Shown in pieces: positions 48,561 to 57,491 of a stretch of DNA of 64,000 nucleotides. The stretch is from Hyphomicrobiales bacterium. GTDB lineage: Bacteria; Pseudomonadota; Alphaproteobacteria; Rhizobiales; Rhizobiaceae. Where the stretch lies: the NCBI GenBank assembly GCA_900468285.1, contig UBTF01000009.1:1-64000 (forward strand). Reading direction: 5' to 3'. The first letter of the stretch is position 1, and the number at the start of each line of letters is the position of its first letter. The notes under the pieces are model-generated. The model ran no database searches, was not told where the DNA came from, and saw only the letters and a list, made by a program, of their open reading frames with translations. The position numbers and the translations under genes are program-made.

Positions 48561-50129
48561 TCACTTCTTCTTGCCGAAACCAGGCAGGCCGGGAAGGCCC
48601 GGCAACTTTGGTCCACCCAGACCGGGAAGACCAGGCATACCGCCCATGCCGCCCAGACCCGGTGGCATGCCACCCGGTTTACCGAGACCTGCGGCCTCGG
48701 CCTGTTTTTGAAGCGCTTCGAGCTGCTTAGGGTCCATATTGGCCAGATCGGGCATGCCGCCCATTCCGCCGCCCAGACCCATCTTGCCCGCAAGGCCGCC
48801 CATCATCTGTTTCATGATGCCGCCCTTGCCCTTACCGCCCATGGCTTTCATCATGTCGGCCATGCCGCGATGCATCTTGAGCAGCTTGTTGATTTCGGCA
48901 GCGTCGGTGCCGGAACCGGCAGCGATGCGTTTCTTGCGGCTGTGTTTCAGAATATCAGGGTTGGCGCGCTCGACCTTCGTCATGGACGAGATGATGGCGA
49001 TCTGGCGATCGAACATCTTGTCATTGAGACCCGACGCCGCCATCTTGTCCTTCATGCCTGCCATGCCCGGCATCAGACCCATGATGCCGCCCATGCCGCC
49101 CATTTTCTTCATCTGTGCCAGCTGATCGGCGAGATCGTTGAGATCGAACTTGCCGGACTGCATCTTCTTGGCCATCGCTGCGGCTTTTTCCGCATCGATG
49201 TTTTCAGCAGCCTTCTCAACCAGCGAAACAATGTCGCCCATGCCGAGAATACGGTCGGCAATACGGCGGGGGTGAAACTCGTCCAGCTCGCCCATGCGCT
49301 CGCCGGTACCGATCAGCTTGATCGGCTTGCCGGTGACGGCGCGCATCGAAAGGGCAGCACCGCCACGGCCATCGCCGTCCATACGGGTCAGCACGAGGCC
49401 GGTGATGCCGACGCGCTCATCGAAGTTACGCGCCAGATTGACAGCGTCCTGACCGGTCAGGCTATCCGCCACCAGCAGGATTTCATGCGGCCTGGCATTT
49501 TTCTTGATGTCGGCCATTTCCATCATCAACGGCTCGTCGATGTGGGTACGACCGGCGGTGTCGAGGATCACGACATCATGGCCGCCGAGCTTGGCAGCCT
49601 GTACGGCCCGCGAAGCAATATCGGTCGGCGATTGCCCGGCGATGATCGGCAGCGTGTCGACACCGGTCTGCACGCCGAGCTGGCGCAGCTGTTCCTGCGC
49701 TGCCGGACGACGCGTGTCGAGAGATGCCATCAGCACCTTCTTCTTGTCGCGATCTGTCAGGCGCTTGGCGATTTTGCCTGTTGTGGTCGTCTTACCAGAG
49801 CCCTGCAGACCCACCATCATGATGACGACGGGGGCGGCTGCATGGAGATCGATCGCCACGCCTTCGGAGCCCAGCATTTCGACCAGCTCGTCATGGACGA
49901 TCTTGACGACCATCTGGCCGGGCTTGATGGATTTCAGAACCGAGGCACCGACGGCCTTTTCACGAACCTTGTCGGTGAAGGAGCGCACCACTTCGAGCGC
50001 CACGTCCGCTTCCAGAAGGGCACGGCGAACCTCGCGCAGGGCAGCCGTCACATCGGCTTCCGAAAGCGCGCCACGGCCGGTCAGTCCATTCAGAATGGAG
50101 CCAAGGCGGTCCTGGAGGTTTTCAAACAT
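48561..50129 (-). CDS. ffh: Signal recognition particle protein Ffh
   Basis: A 522-residue SRP54 GTPase that, with 4.5S RNA, takes nascent membrane proteins to FtsY. N domain (1-90), then G domain with GLQGSGKTTTTGKIAKRL, DTAGR and TRMDGDGRGGAAL, then the Met-rich M domain that binds signal sequences and RNA (KKMGGMGGIMGLMPGMAG, KHSRKKRIAAGSGT). The C terminus is a long Gly/Met/Pro-rich tail (GMPPGLGGMGGMPGLPGLGG), longer than in E. coli but seen in alphaproteobacteria. First gene of the minus-strand operon that continues to trmD. Confidence 0.97.
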   Translation of the reverse strand: MFENLQDRLGSILNGLTGRGALSEADVTAALREVRRALLEADVALEVVRSFTDKVREKAVGASVLKSIKPGQMVVKIVHDELVEMLGSEGVAIDLHAAAPVVIMMVGLQGSGKTTTTGKIAKRLTDRDKKKVLMASLDTRRPAAQEQLRQLGVQTGVDTLPIIAGQSPTDIASRAVQAAKLGGHDVVILDTAGRTHIDEPLMMEMADIKKNARPHEILLVADSLTGQDAVNLARNFDERVGITGLVLTRMDGDGRGGAALSMRAVTGKPIKLIGTGERMGELDEFHPRRIADRILGMGDIVSLVEKAAENIDAEKAAAMAKKMQSGKFDLNDLADQLAQMKKMGGMGGIMGLMPGMAGMKDKMAASGLNDKMFDRQIAIISSMTKVERANPDILKHSRKKRIAAGSGTDAAEINKLLKMHRGMADMMKAMGGKGKGGIMKQMMGGLAGKMGLGGGMGGMPDLANMDPKQLEALQKQAEAAGLGKPGGMPPGLGGMGGMPGLPGLGGPKLPGLPGLPGFGKKK

Positions 50130-50447
50130 TGCGTCATCCTTCTTCGTTCCGGGGTTTCCGAAACGTCGGTGCTTTTGCTGTCAAAAACAAGACGCATAGC
50201 CAAAAAGCACCCGAGGGCGCATCGCGCTGTCGGATGTTTGCCTCCGGGATCTTCTATACCTTGCGGGTCCCGGTCGGCGGCTCGGAGTCATGAAACTGCC
50301 AGCTGATCGGCGCGGGTTAACAGCAAAATGCCGCAAGAGTCAAGCCGAAGTCGCGATTCTGGCGACAGGCACCCTTCCAGACCGAATGGGGGGTGCAGTC
50401 TCACCAGCGCCTTGATGAGAGCTTTGCTACAGCTTATAGCTTGTTGA
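50130..50447. other. 318-base divergent gap between ffh and the hydrolase gene
   Basis: It must contain the ffh operon promoter (minus) and the hydrolase promoter (plus). I see no ORF of note, no repeat family and no tRNA or 4.5S RNA gene. The only candidate element is the promoter-like pair at 50412-50440. Confidence 0.45.
50412..50440 (+). promoter_or_regulatory. Possible sigma-70 promoter close to the hydrolase start
   Basis: TTGATG (50412-50417) and TATAGC (50435-50440) are 17 bases apart. Transcription would begin at about the ATG at 50448, implying a leaderless mRNA; no ribosome site is visible before that ATG. Confidence 0.3.
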
Positions 50448-51524
50448 ATGAAAAGACGCACGCTCTTCAAACTTTCCTTTCTCAGCACCCTGCTTGCTGG
50501 CGGCGGCCTCTATGCGCGGCAATCCCAAGCAAGCGCTTATTACAGCGGCCCCCTGTCGGATCATTTCGATGGCGTGCGATTCTTCAATCCGGGCGGCGAA
50601 GCGCCAAACGGCTTTCTCGACCTGATGAAATGGCGATTCGATGGAAACAAGGCCACATGGCCAGACGCCTATCCAAGCCCCTTCCCTTTCGCCGTGCCTG
50701 AGAAGCGCGTGAACGGCAAGGATCTGCGGGTCACTCTCGTGGGTCACGCCTCGTTTCTCGTACAGACGGCGGGATTGAACATTCTGGTCGATCCGGTCTG
50801 GTCGGAACGGACGAGCCCCTTCAGCTTTGCCGGTCCCAAGCGCGTCAACCCGCCGGGGATTCAGTTCAAGGATCTGCCGCCCATCGATCTCGTGCTCGTT
50901 ACGCACAATCACTACGACCATCTTGACCTGGAAACGCTCCACCAGCTGCACATTGCCCACAAGCCACATTTCATCACGCCGCTGGGCAATGACGTGGTGA
51001 TCCGCACGCGCGTCGAGGCAGCGAGGATTTCTACCGGCGATTGGGGCGATGAACTGAGCCTATCACCGGATATCAAGATACACTTCGAGCCGTGCCATCA
51101 TTGGTCAGCCAGAGGCCTCAATGACCGCCGCATGGCGCTCTGGGCAGCCTTCGTCATCGAGACACCGGGCGGCAAGATTTATCATATCGGAGACACCGGC
51201 TTTCACAGCGGCCTCAATTACCATGCGGCCCGCAAGAAGCATGGTGGCTTCCGCCTCGCCAATCTTCCATTCGGGGCTTACGAGCCGCGCTGGTTCATGA
51301 AAGGCCAGCATCAGAACCCATCTGAAGCCGTGGAAGGCATGAAGATCTGCGGCGCAGCCTATGCCTGTGGCCACCATTGGGGTACTGTTCAGCTGACCGA
51401 CGAAGCGATCGATGCGCCTGTTGTCGCCCTGAAAGCTGCCTTGAGCGAACACGGCGTAGCACCAGACCGCTTCCGCCCCATGCGACCAGGCGAAGTCTTC
51501 GACGTACCGCTGGAACAGGCTTAA
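50448..51524 (+). CDS. Metallo-beta-lactamase-fold hydrolase (UlaG/NAPE-PLD-like)
   Basis: A 358-residue MBL-fold protein. The N terminus MKRRTLFKLSFLSTLLAGGG looks like a signal or membrane anchor, perhaps Tat-type (KRR). Metal-binding motifs are VTHNHYDHLDL, the later HFEPCHHWSARG and HIGDTGFHSGL, with a C-terminal HHWGTVQL. VTLVGHASFLVQTAGLNILVDPVWSERTSPF is typical of the group that includes UlaG lactonase and NAPE-PLD phosphodiesterase. Substrate unknown. Its end overlaps cobC by four bases convergently; a role in cobalamin synthesis is not implied. Confidence 0.87.
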   Translation: MKRRTLFKLSFLSTLLAGGGLYARQSQASAYYSGPLSDHFDGVRFFNPGGEAPNGFLDLMKWRFDGNKATWPDAYPSPFPFAVPEKRVNGKDLRVTLVGHASFLVQTAGLNILVDPVWSERTSPFSFAGPKRVNPPGIQFKDLPPIDLVLVTHNHYDHLDLETLHQLHIAHKPHFITPLGNDVVIRTRVEAARISTGDWGDELSLSPDIKIHFEPCHHWSARGLNDRRMALWAAFVIETPGGKIYHIGDTGFHSGLNYHAARKKHGGFRLANLPFGAYEPRWFMKGQHQNPSEAVEGMKICGAAYACGHHWGTVQLTDEAIDAPVVALKAALSEHGVAPDRFRPMRPGEVFDVPLEQA

Positions 51525-52573
51525 GCCCGAATTTCCTCACCGGCCTCAAAGCTGGAGAGCGCATTCTCCAGTCGCAGCCATTCCGCTTCGGTTCCGGGCA
51601 GACCAAATCGAATATCGCCCGGTCTTTCGTCAAAGATGCGGGTCAGTATCCCGTGTTGTGCGAGATGGCGGAAGAGATCCGGCGCGCGCTCGTTACGGAC
51701 AAGAGTAAACAGCGGCGTTCCGCCGACCACGGCCAGACCGGCACGGCGCAAAGCATCGTTCAGCCGCTCGGCGTCCTGTCTCAACCGGCCTCTCATGGCA
51801 TTTTTCCACACATTATCGGCAAGAGCTTGCGTTGCAATGTGCAGAGCGGGACCCGAAACGGCCCAGGGCCCAAGTCTTGCTTCCAGTTCCGCAGCAAGAT
51901 GGGGATGCGCCACCGCAAAACCGAGCCTTATACCCGCCATGCCATAAAATTTTCCGAAAGACCTGAGGACAACGAGCCCCTCTGAAGCGACATCGCCGCC
52001 GAGACTTTCACCACAACCCGTCTCGATAAAGGCTTCATCAACGACGAGAAGGCCACCCTTTTCGCGCATTGCGCCTGCCAGTGACAGAAGCTGCGATCTC
52101 TCCGTCACATGACCATCGGGATTGTTCGGATTGACGACGACGGCATAGTCGCAGGCTTGAAGATCCTCAACGGCTGAGACTTCCGTGACGGGCAATCCTG
52201 CCATACGCGCGGTGCGGGCATGTTCCGCGTAGGCGGGCGACAAAACGGCACCTCGCCTTGCGCCACGCTCAAGGGCCAGCTGGGCGAGAAGCGGCATCAG
52301 CATCTGCGTGCCGGGAGCCGCTACGACATGGGCGGGAGAGGGTGCTGCAAAGGCCCTTGCCGCGACCTCTTTCAAAGCATCGAGAGCACAGGGTTCCGGC
52401 AGGCGGGCAAAGACGCTGGCAGGAATGGGCGAATGCGGATAGGAGTGAGGGCTGATCCCGGTGGAAAGATCGATCCATGGCTCTGGCGCATCAGGAAAAA
52501 GCTGGCGCGCACGTCCCAGATCGCCACCATGCCGGATCGCCGATTGCGCTCTGTCTGGTACCGTCTCGCTCAT
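51521..52573 (-). CDS. cobC: L-threonine-O-3-phosphate decarboxylase CobC
   Basis: A 350-residue fold-type I PLP enzyme of the aminotransferase class, CobC of the P. denitrificans nomenclature (CobD in Salmonella). It makes aminopropanol phosphate for the nucleotide loop. IRHGGDLGRARQLFP, the NPNNPDGHVT loop, LLVVDEAFIE and the PLP lysine in LRSFGKFYGMAGIRLGF identify it. The only usable start is the ATG complementary to 52571-52573, which overlaps the cobD start codon on the other strand. The ribosome site is weak (GAGAGC). Confidence 0.93.
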   Translation of the reverse strand: MSETVPDRAQSAIRHGGDLGRARQLFPDAPEPWIDLSTGISPHSYPHSPIPASVFARLPEPCALDALKEVAARAFAAPSPAHVVAAPGTQMLMPLLAQLALERGARRGAVLSPAYAEHARTARMAGLPVTEVSAVEDLQACDYAVVVNPNNPDGHVTERSQLLSLAGAMREKGGLLVVDEAFIETGCGESLGGDVASEGLVVLRSFGKFYGMAGIRLGFAVAHPHLAAELEARLGPWAVSGPALHIATQALADNVWKNAMRGRLRQDAERLNDALRRAGLAVVGGTPLFTLVRNERAPDLFRHLAQHGILTRIFDERPGDIRFGLPGTEAEWLRLENALSSFEAGEEIRA

Positions 52574-53537
52574 GTTTTTCGCTCTCGCTTTTCTGTCCCT
52601 GCTGATCGAACGCCTAGTCGGCTACCCGGATTGGCTGTTTCAACGCATCGGTCATCCAGTCACCTGGATCGGTTCGCTTATCGCCCTCCTCGACAAAAAA
52701 TGGAACCGGCAGGACGATTCATTTTTGCGTCGCAAGGCGATGGGTCTGGCGGCACTGGCCATATTTCTTGGCCTCTCGCTTTTGATCACCCTTGGCCTGC
52801 AATCCCTTCTCCTTGCTCTTCCCTTTGGCCTGGTCCTTCTCGCACTGCTTGGTGCATCTTTGCCAGCACAGAAGAGTCTGGAGCAGCATGTCGAGGCAGT
52901 CGCGACCGCGCTGGAGCGTGATGGCGTGACGGGAGGGCGAAAAGCGGTTTCGATGATTGTTGGCCGCGACCCGGAAAAACTGGATGAAGCGGCAGTCTGC
53001 CGCGCCGCAATCGAGAGTCTGGCGGAAAACTTCTCCGACGGTATCGTGGCACCCTCCCTCTGGCTTGGCTTATTGGGCCTGCCAGGCGGCGCAGGCTACA
53101 AGGCAATCAACACCGCCGACAGCATGATTGGCCATCGATCACCACGCCACGAGGCGTTTGGCTGGGCGTCGGCACGGCTGGATGACCTCGTAAATCTGCC
53201 AGCCTCCCGCCTGACCGGACTGCTCTTCGTGCTGGCGGCCTGCTTTATCAAGGAAGCATCCCCCCGCAGAGCCTTGCGCGCGATTTTTCGCGACGCTCAC
53301 CATCACCGGTCGCCAAATGCCGGCTGGCCCGAAGCGGCAATGGCAGGCGCGCTGGGTTTTGCACTCGCCGGACCACGCTCCTATGGCGGGCAGATGATCG
53401 AGGCCCGTTTCATGGGAGAAGGCGGGCGGCGTGATTTGAATGCGGCAGATATCCGGAGAGCAATACGGCTGGCACGGATCGCTGATGCCATGCTCATCGC
53501 CCTTTTCGGCCTGCTTGCGCTTGCTATCGCGCCATAG
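52572..53537 (+). CDS. cobD: Adenosylcobinamide-phosphate synthase CobD (CbiB)
   Basis: A 321-residue inner-membrane protein that couples aminopropanol (phosphate) to adenosylcobyric acid. Several hydrophobic segments; the family signatures [36 protein letters not shown] and [33 protein letters not shown] are all present. It pairs functionally with CobC. The frame is open upstream to 52461 but that part lies inside cobC; the ATG at 52572 begins at the membrane segment. It overlaps the cobQ end by 14 bases convergently. Confidence 0.94.
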   Translation: MFFALAFLSLLIERLVGYPDWLFQRIGHPVTWIGSLIALLDKKWNRQDDSFLRRKAMGLAALAIFLGLSLLITLGLQSLLLALPFGLVLLALLGASLPAQKSLEQHVEAVATALERDGVTGGRKAVSMIVGRDPEKLDEAAVCRAAIESLAENFSDGIVAPSLWLGLLGLPGGAGYKAINTADSMIGHRSPRHEAFGWASARLDDLVNLPASRLTGLLFVLAACFIKEASPRRALRAIFRDAHHHRSPNAGWPEAAMAGALGFALAGPRSYGGQMIEARFMGEGGRRDLNAADIRRAIRLARIADAMLIALFGLLALAIAP

Positions 53538-54981
53538 ACAGAAGCATGTCCAGATCCAGATGACGCTCCATGTGGTCGGCCAAGCGATCAAGCACGGTAT
53601 CGACCTGTTCCTCGTAGTTCAGAAGAGAGGATGATGAGCCCAAGCGTTCCAGCCATGCGCTGCGCTGGCCATCATCGGCAAAAAGACCGTGGACATATGT
53701 CCCGAAGACACGCCCATCCGCTGAGAACGCCCCGTCCACATGGTTTTCGATGGTCGCGAACGGGCGGCTGCGGTCCGGGCCGGTCGTCACTCCGACATGC
53801 ATTTCATATCCGGCAAAGGACTTGCCGTCGAAGCTCTGGCCCGCGACGGAAACCAGCCGCTTGTCACCCGTCAGAACGGTGTCGACATCAAGGAGGCCCA
53901 GTCCGTCAACGGTCGATGGCACGCCTTCTATCCCCTCTGGGTCAGAGATGGTTTTGCCAAGCATCTGATAGCCACCGCAAAGGCCAAGCACATAACCACC
54001 CCGGCGCACATGCGCCTTGATATCCACATCAAGGCCCGCCGCTTCCAACGCATTCAGATCGGCAATCGTGGATTTGGATCCGCAGAGCAAAACCATGGCG
54101 CAATCCGTCGGAATGACGTCTCCCCGTCGCACCCTGACAAGCTCGACATCCGGCTCGGCATCGAGCGGATCAAGATCATCGAAGTTGGAAATATGGGGCA
54201 GAATCGGTACGGCAATCCTGATTTTCGCGCCGATCTTCCGATGGCCTGGACCGACCAATCCCAGAGCGTCTTCAGCTGGCAGGCGGCTCGCATCATCGAA
54301 GTGCGGCAAAAGACCAACCGCTTTCCATCCGGTCATGTCCGCGATCATGCGCATCCCTTCATCAAACAGGCTCGCGTCTCCGCGAAAACGGTTGACGATG
54401 AAGCCCTTGATCATGGCTGCGTCATCGGCGGCAAGAACCGTGCGTGTGCCGACAAGACTTGCGATGACCCCTCCGCGATCAATATCGCCGATAAGAATGA
54501 CCGGTGCGTTTGCAGCTCGCGCAAAGCCCATATTGGCGATATCATTGGCCCGCAGATTGATCTCCGAGGCACTGCCCGCCCCTTCGACCAGAACGAGGTC
54601 TGCCTTGCTTTTGAGGTGGTTAAAGCTATCCAGCACATGCCCCATGAGAGACGCCTTCATGTGCTGGTAGTCGGCTGCCTTTGCGCTGCCGATAACCTTT
54701 CCCTGCACCACGATCTGCGCACCGGTCTCGCTTTGCGGTTTCAAAAGAACCGGGTTCATATGGACCGACAGCGCCACACCGGCCGCACGCGCCTGCAAGG
54801 CCTGCGCCCGACCGATCTCTCCACCATCCTCGGTCACTGCGGCATTGTTCGACATGTTCTGGGGCTTGAACGGCATGACGGATAGACCCCGGCGCGTGAA
54901 GGCGCGCGCCAATCCTGCCACCATCAACGACTTTCCGACATCCGAGCCGGTCCCCTGAAACATCAAGACACGCGCTGTCAT
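53524..54981 (-). CDS. cobQ: Cobyric acid synthase CobQ
   Basis: A 485-residue glutamine- and ATP-dependent amidotransferase that amidates side chains b, d, e and g of adenosylcobyrinic acid a,c-diamide. The N-terminal synthetase part opens [24 protein letters not shown] and has [24 protein letters not shown]. The glutaminase part has the nucleophile in [14 protein letters not shown] and the histidine in FGTYVHGLF. The ATG at 54981 is preferred over the longer frame to 55017, which would overlap cobO. It lies four bases after the cobO stop. Confidence 0.96.
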   Translation of the reverse strand: MTARVLMFQGTGSDVGKSLMVAGLARAFTRRGLSVMPFKPQNMSNNAAVTEDGGEIGRAQALQARAAGVALSVHMNPVLLKPQSETGAQIVVQGKVIGSAKAADYQHMKASLMGHVLDSFNHLKSKADLVLVEGAGSASEINLRANDIANMGFARAANAPVILIGDIDRGGVIASLVGTRTVLAADDAAMIKGFIVNRFRGDASLFDEGMRMIADMTGWKAVGLLPHFDDASRLPAEDALGLVGPGHRKIGAKIRIAVPILPHISNFDDLDPLDAEPDVELVRVRRGDVIPTDCAMVLLCGSKSTIADLNALEAAGLDVDIKAHVRRGGYVLGLCGGYQMLGKTISDPEGIEGVPSTVDGLGLLDVDTVLTGDKRLVSVAGQSFDGKSFAGYEMHVGVTTGPDRSRPFATIENHVDGAFSADGRVFGTYVHGLFADDGQRSAWLERLGSSSSLLNYEEQVDTVLDRLADHMERHLDLDMLLSMAR

Positions 54982-54985
54982 GGGT

Positions 54986-55603
54986 TTAGAACTCGACGCC
55001 GGACTGCGCTTTGACACCCGCCTTGAAGTGATGCTTCACCAACGTCATCTCTGTGACCATGTCGGCAGCGTCGAGAAGCAGCTGTTTGGCGTTTCGCCCG
55101 GTCACCACAACATGCAAGCCCGGCCGGCGAGCCTGCAGCGTTGCCACGACTTCCTCGAGGGAGAGATAATCGTAGCGCAGCGCGATATTAAGCTCATCGA
55201 GAACCACAAGACCGATCGTCCCATCGGCCATGAAAAGCTTCGCCTCCTCCCATGCCTTGGAAGCAGCCGCGACATCACGCTTGAGATCCTGCGTGTCCCA
55301 GGTGAAGCCTTCGCCCATCGTGCGCCATGCAACACGGTCGCCGAACAGGGCCAGCGCCTGCTGCTCTCCCGTTGACCAGGCGCCCTTGATGAACTGGACG
55401 ACACCGACGCGACGGCCCGTCCCCAGCATACGCAGGGCCAGTCCGAAGGCTGCCGTGGACTTGCCCTTCCCCGGCCCCGTATGGACCATCAGCAGACCTT
55501 TTTCGATGGTCTTTTCCGAAACCTCCGCATCCTGCACGGCCTTTCGATTGACCATCTTGGCGCGGTGCCTTTCGGCTTCGCTGTCGCTGATATCACGGGT
55601 CAT
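54986..55603 (-). CDS. cobO: Cob(I)yrinic acid a,c-diamide adenosyltransferase CobO
   Basis: A 205-residue CobA/CobO/BtuR-type corrinoid adenosyltransferase that forms the Co-adenosyl bond from ATP. The P-loop is [22 protein letters not shown], the family regions [36 protein letters not shown] and [20 protein letters not shown] follow. N-terminal tail [16 protein letters not shown] is usual. It is read leftward into cobQ. The cobalamin riboswitch upstream points the other way, so this pair is not obviously under B12 control. Confidence 0.96.
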   Translation of the reverse strand: MTRDISDSEAERHRAKMVNRKAVQDAEVSEKTIEKGLLMVHTGPGKGKSTAAFGLALRMLGTGRRVGVVQFIKGAWSTGEQQALALFGDRVAWRTMGEGFTWDTQDLKRDVAAASKAWEEAKLFMADGTIGLVVLDELNIALRYDYLSLEEVVATLQARRPGLHVVVTGRNAKQLLLDAADMVTEMTLVKHHFKAGVKAQSGVEF

Positions 55604-55685
55604 GCAGGTCGATCCTTACAGGCATTTTTGGTTTTCGAAGCGGCGACTATACCCAAAACGTCCCGCCGGGCAATGACGCGCGCCA

Positions 55686-55714
55686 TTGACACAAAAGCAT
55701 GGCAGGGCATAAGG
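55686..55714 (+). promoter_or_regulatory. Probable promoter of the cob operon
   Basis: TTGACA (55686-55691) is a perfect -35. ATAAGG lies 17 bases later (55709-55714) as a poor -10. Transcription would start near 55721, at the first base of the riboswitch, which supports the call. Confidence 0.5.
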
Positions 55715-55721
55715 GTTAAGC

Positions 55722-55920
55722 ACTGACGGTCTTTTTCCGGCAACGGGAAAAGCTAAGAGGGAACACGGTGTAACCCGCTTTGCGGATAAATCCGTGGCTG
55801 CCCCCGCAACTGTAAGCGGTGAGCCCACGCTGGAAGCCACTGGACGAAATGTCCGGGAAGGCAGCGAAAGGGCGCTGAAGCCGCAAGCCAGGAGACCTGC
55901 CGTTTCAGGAAAAACGTCTG
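55722..55920 (+). promoter_or_regulatory. Cobalamin (adenosylcobalamin) riboswitch
   Basis: Conserved blocks are in order: GAGGGAACACGGTG (55757-55770), GCTGCCCCCGCAACTGTAAGCGG (starting near 55797), and the B12 box AGCCAGGAGACCTGCC (55886-55901). The ends can pair (GACG near 55725 with CGTC near 55914) as P1. Downstream, GGGGTGC (near 55927) and GCACCCC (near 55993) could form a long regulatory hairpin before the first gene. High B12 should lower expression of the operon. Confidence 0.95.
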
Positions 55921-56037
55921 CCGGGCGGGGTGCTCCGGTCAGTCGGTTGTTCGGGCCTGGCTGCGCGTCTTCGCGTGCCATTTTCGATTTCCGCACCCCG
56001 AGACCATTGTGAAGGCGCGGAAAGCAGACCCTTGGAT

Positions 56038-56457
56038 ATGACAGCGACAGTACCCAGCCTGACGGACGCGACGGATAAGAGCAAGGCTCAAGGCGTTGTC
56101 GTGTTTGTCTGCCGCAGTTGCCGCGCGGAGGCCGATCCGACCGCAGAACCACGCGCCGGGGCAACGCTTGCACAGACCGTTTCGGCTCTTGGCGAGGACG
56201 AAGGCGTGACCGTGCGCAGCGTCAATTGCCTTGCAAACTGCAAGCGCGGCCTGAGCGCTGCGATCCGCACCCAGGACGGCTGGTCCTACATTTTCGGTGG
56301 CCTCGCACAGGACGATGCCGCAGATCTGTTGGTCGGTGCCCGCCTGCTGGAAAACGCGCCGGACGGGCTCATGCCCTGGCGTGGACGGCCCGACAGTTTG
56401 AAGCGCGGCATGGTTGCCCGCATTCCCCCTTTGCATCACACCGAGGAGACACCATGA
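56038..56457 (+). CDS. DUF1636 family protein, thioredoxin-like [2Fe-2S] ferredoxin candidate
   Basis: A 139-residue soluble protein, first gene under the cobalamin riboswitch. Cysteines are arranged as VCRSCR near the N terminus and NCLANCKRG in the middle, the C-x2-C/C-x3-C pattern of small thioredoxin-fold ferredoxins. GWSYIFGGLAQDDAADLLVGARL is typical of DUF1636. Function is not established; the context suggests an electron-transfer or metal-handling role in corrin synthesis. Its stop overlaps the cobW start (ATGA). The frame is open from a GTG at 55930, but that lies in the riboswitch region and is rejected. Confidence 0.82.
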   Translation: MTATVPSLTDATDKSKAQGVVVFVCRSCRAEADPTAEPRAGATLAQTVSALGEDEGVTVRSVNCLANCKRGLSAAIRTQDGWSYIFGGLAQDDAADLLVGARLLENAPDGLMPWRGRPDSLKRGMVARIPPLHHTEETP

Positions 56458-57488
56458 CCACGCTCAATCGCGTTCCCTGCACCATCGTTACCGGCTTTCT
56501 GGGCGCGGGCAAGACCACATTGCTGAGAGGTCTTCTCGAAAAGCTGGAAGGCAAGCGATTGGCCATCATCGTCAACGAGTTCGGCGATGTCGGCATCGAC
56601 GGAGAGATTCTCAAGGGTTGCGGCATCGAAAGCTGCCCGGAAGAAAACATTGTGGAGCTGGCCAATGGCTGCATCTGCTGCACGGTTGCGGACGACTTTC
56701 AGCCAGCGCTGGAACAGATTCTCAGCCGTGAGCCTCGCGTCGAGCATATTCTGATCGAGACATCCGGTCTTGCTCTGCCCAAGCCGCTCGTACAGGCATT
56801 TCAGTGGCCTGCGATCAAAAGTCGCGTGACTGTCGATGCTGTTGTAGCCGTGGCCGATGGTGCAGCTCTTGCCGAGGGCATGGTGTCGCACGATCTCGAA
56901 GCCCTTGCTGCCCAGCGCCAGAATGACGAGGCCCTGGACCATGACGATCCGGTCGAGGAAGTATTCGAGGACCAGATCGCCTGTGCCGACCTCATCGTTC
57001 TCACCAAGGGCGACCTGCTGGATGCCGAAGGTCTGGAGCGCGCCAAGGCCCATATCAACGCCCATCTGCCAAAAGCTGCCAAGATTGTTGTCGCCTCCAA
57101 TGGCGCCATCGATCCAGCCGTGCTGATCGGCCTCGGACTTGCCGTCGAAGACGACATCGAGAACCGCCACACCCATCACGACGACGAAGAGGACCACGAT
57201 CACGACGAGTTCGACAGCTTTGTCGTGGAGCTTGACGCCGTGAGCGACCCGGACGCGCTTGCAGAGCGCATCTCGCAAACGGCAGCCTCCGAAAACGTTC
57301 TGCGCATCAAGGGCTTTGTCGACGTTTCGTCAAAACCGATGCGGCTTCAGGTTCAAGCGGTCGGCTCAAGGGTCAATCACTATTTCGACCGCCCCTGGGC
57401 CGCTGGAGAGGTTCGTCGCAGCCGTCTCGTCGTCATCGGCGAGAAGGGTCTGGACCGTGCAAAGATCGAGCGGATGCTGGCGGCCTGA
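56454..57488 (+). CDS. cobW: CobW, cobalamin-locus G3E GTPase
   Basis: A 344-residue COG0523 metallochaperone GTPase. G1 loop is TGFLGAGKTTLL, the metal-binding GCICCTV motif follows (NGCICCTVADDF), then TSGLALPKPL and LTKGDLLD. A His/Asp-rich linker HTHHDDEEDHDHDEFD (near residue 240-255) can bind metal, and the C-terminal CobW_C domain ends the protein. It is thought to deliver cobalt to CobNST. It overlaps DUF1636 by four bases and is followed by cobN after three. An open frame reaching upstream to 56118 is out of frame with DUF1636 and not a gene. Confidence 0.96.
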   Translation: MTTLNRVPCTIVTGFLGAGKTTLLRGLLEKLEGKRLAIIVNEFGDVGIDGEILKGCGIESCPEENIVELANGCICCTVADDFQPALEQILSREPRVEHILIETSGLALPKPLVQAFQWPAIKSRVTVDAVVAVADGAALAEGMVSHDLEALAAQRQNDEALDHDDPVEEVFEDQIACADLIVLTKGDLLDAEGLERAKAHINAHLPKAAKIVVASNGAIDPAVLIGLGLAVEDDIENRHTHHDDEEDHDHDEFDSFVVELDAVSDPDALAERISQTAASENVLRIKGFVDVSSKPMRLQVQAVGSRVNHYFDRPWAAGEVRRSRLVVIGEKGLDRAKIERMLAA

Positions 57489-57491
57489 TCC

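Noticed and set aside
48708..50306. 532-codon open frame antisense to ffh
   Set aside because: His-rich shadow of the Ffh Met/Gly-rich sequence, not a protein family.
55930..56037. Upstream GTG extension of the DUF1636 gene
   Set aside because: It lies in the riboswitch expression region; the family starts at the ATG at 56038.
56118..56453. N-terminal extension of cobW
   Set aside because: Overlaps DUF1636 in another frame; CobW proteins begin just before the P-loop.
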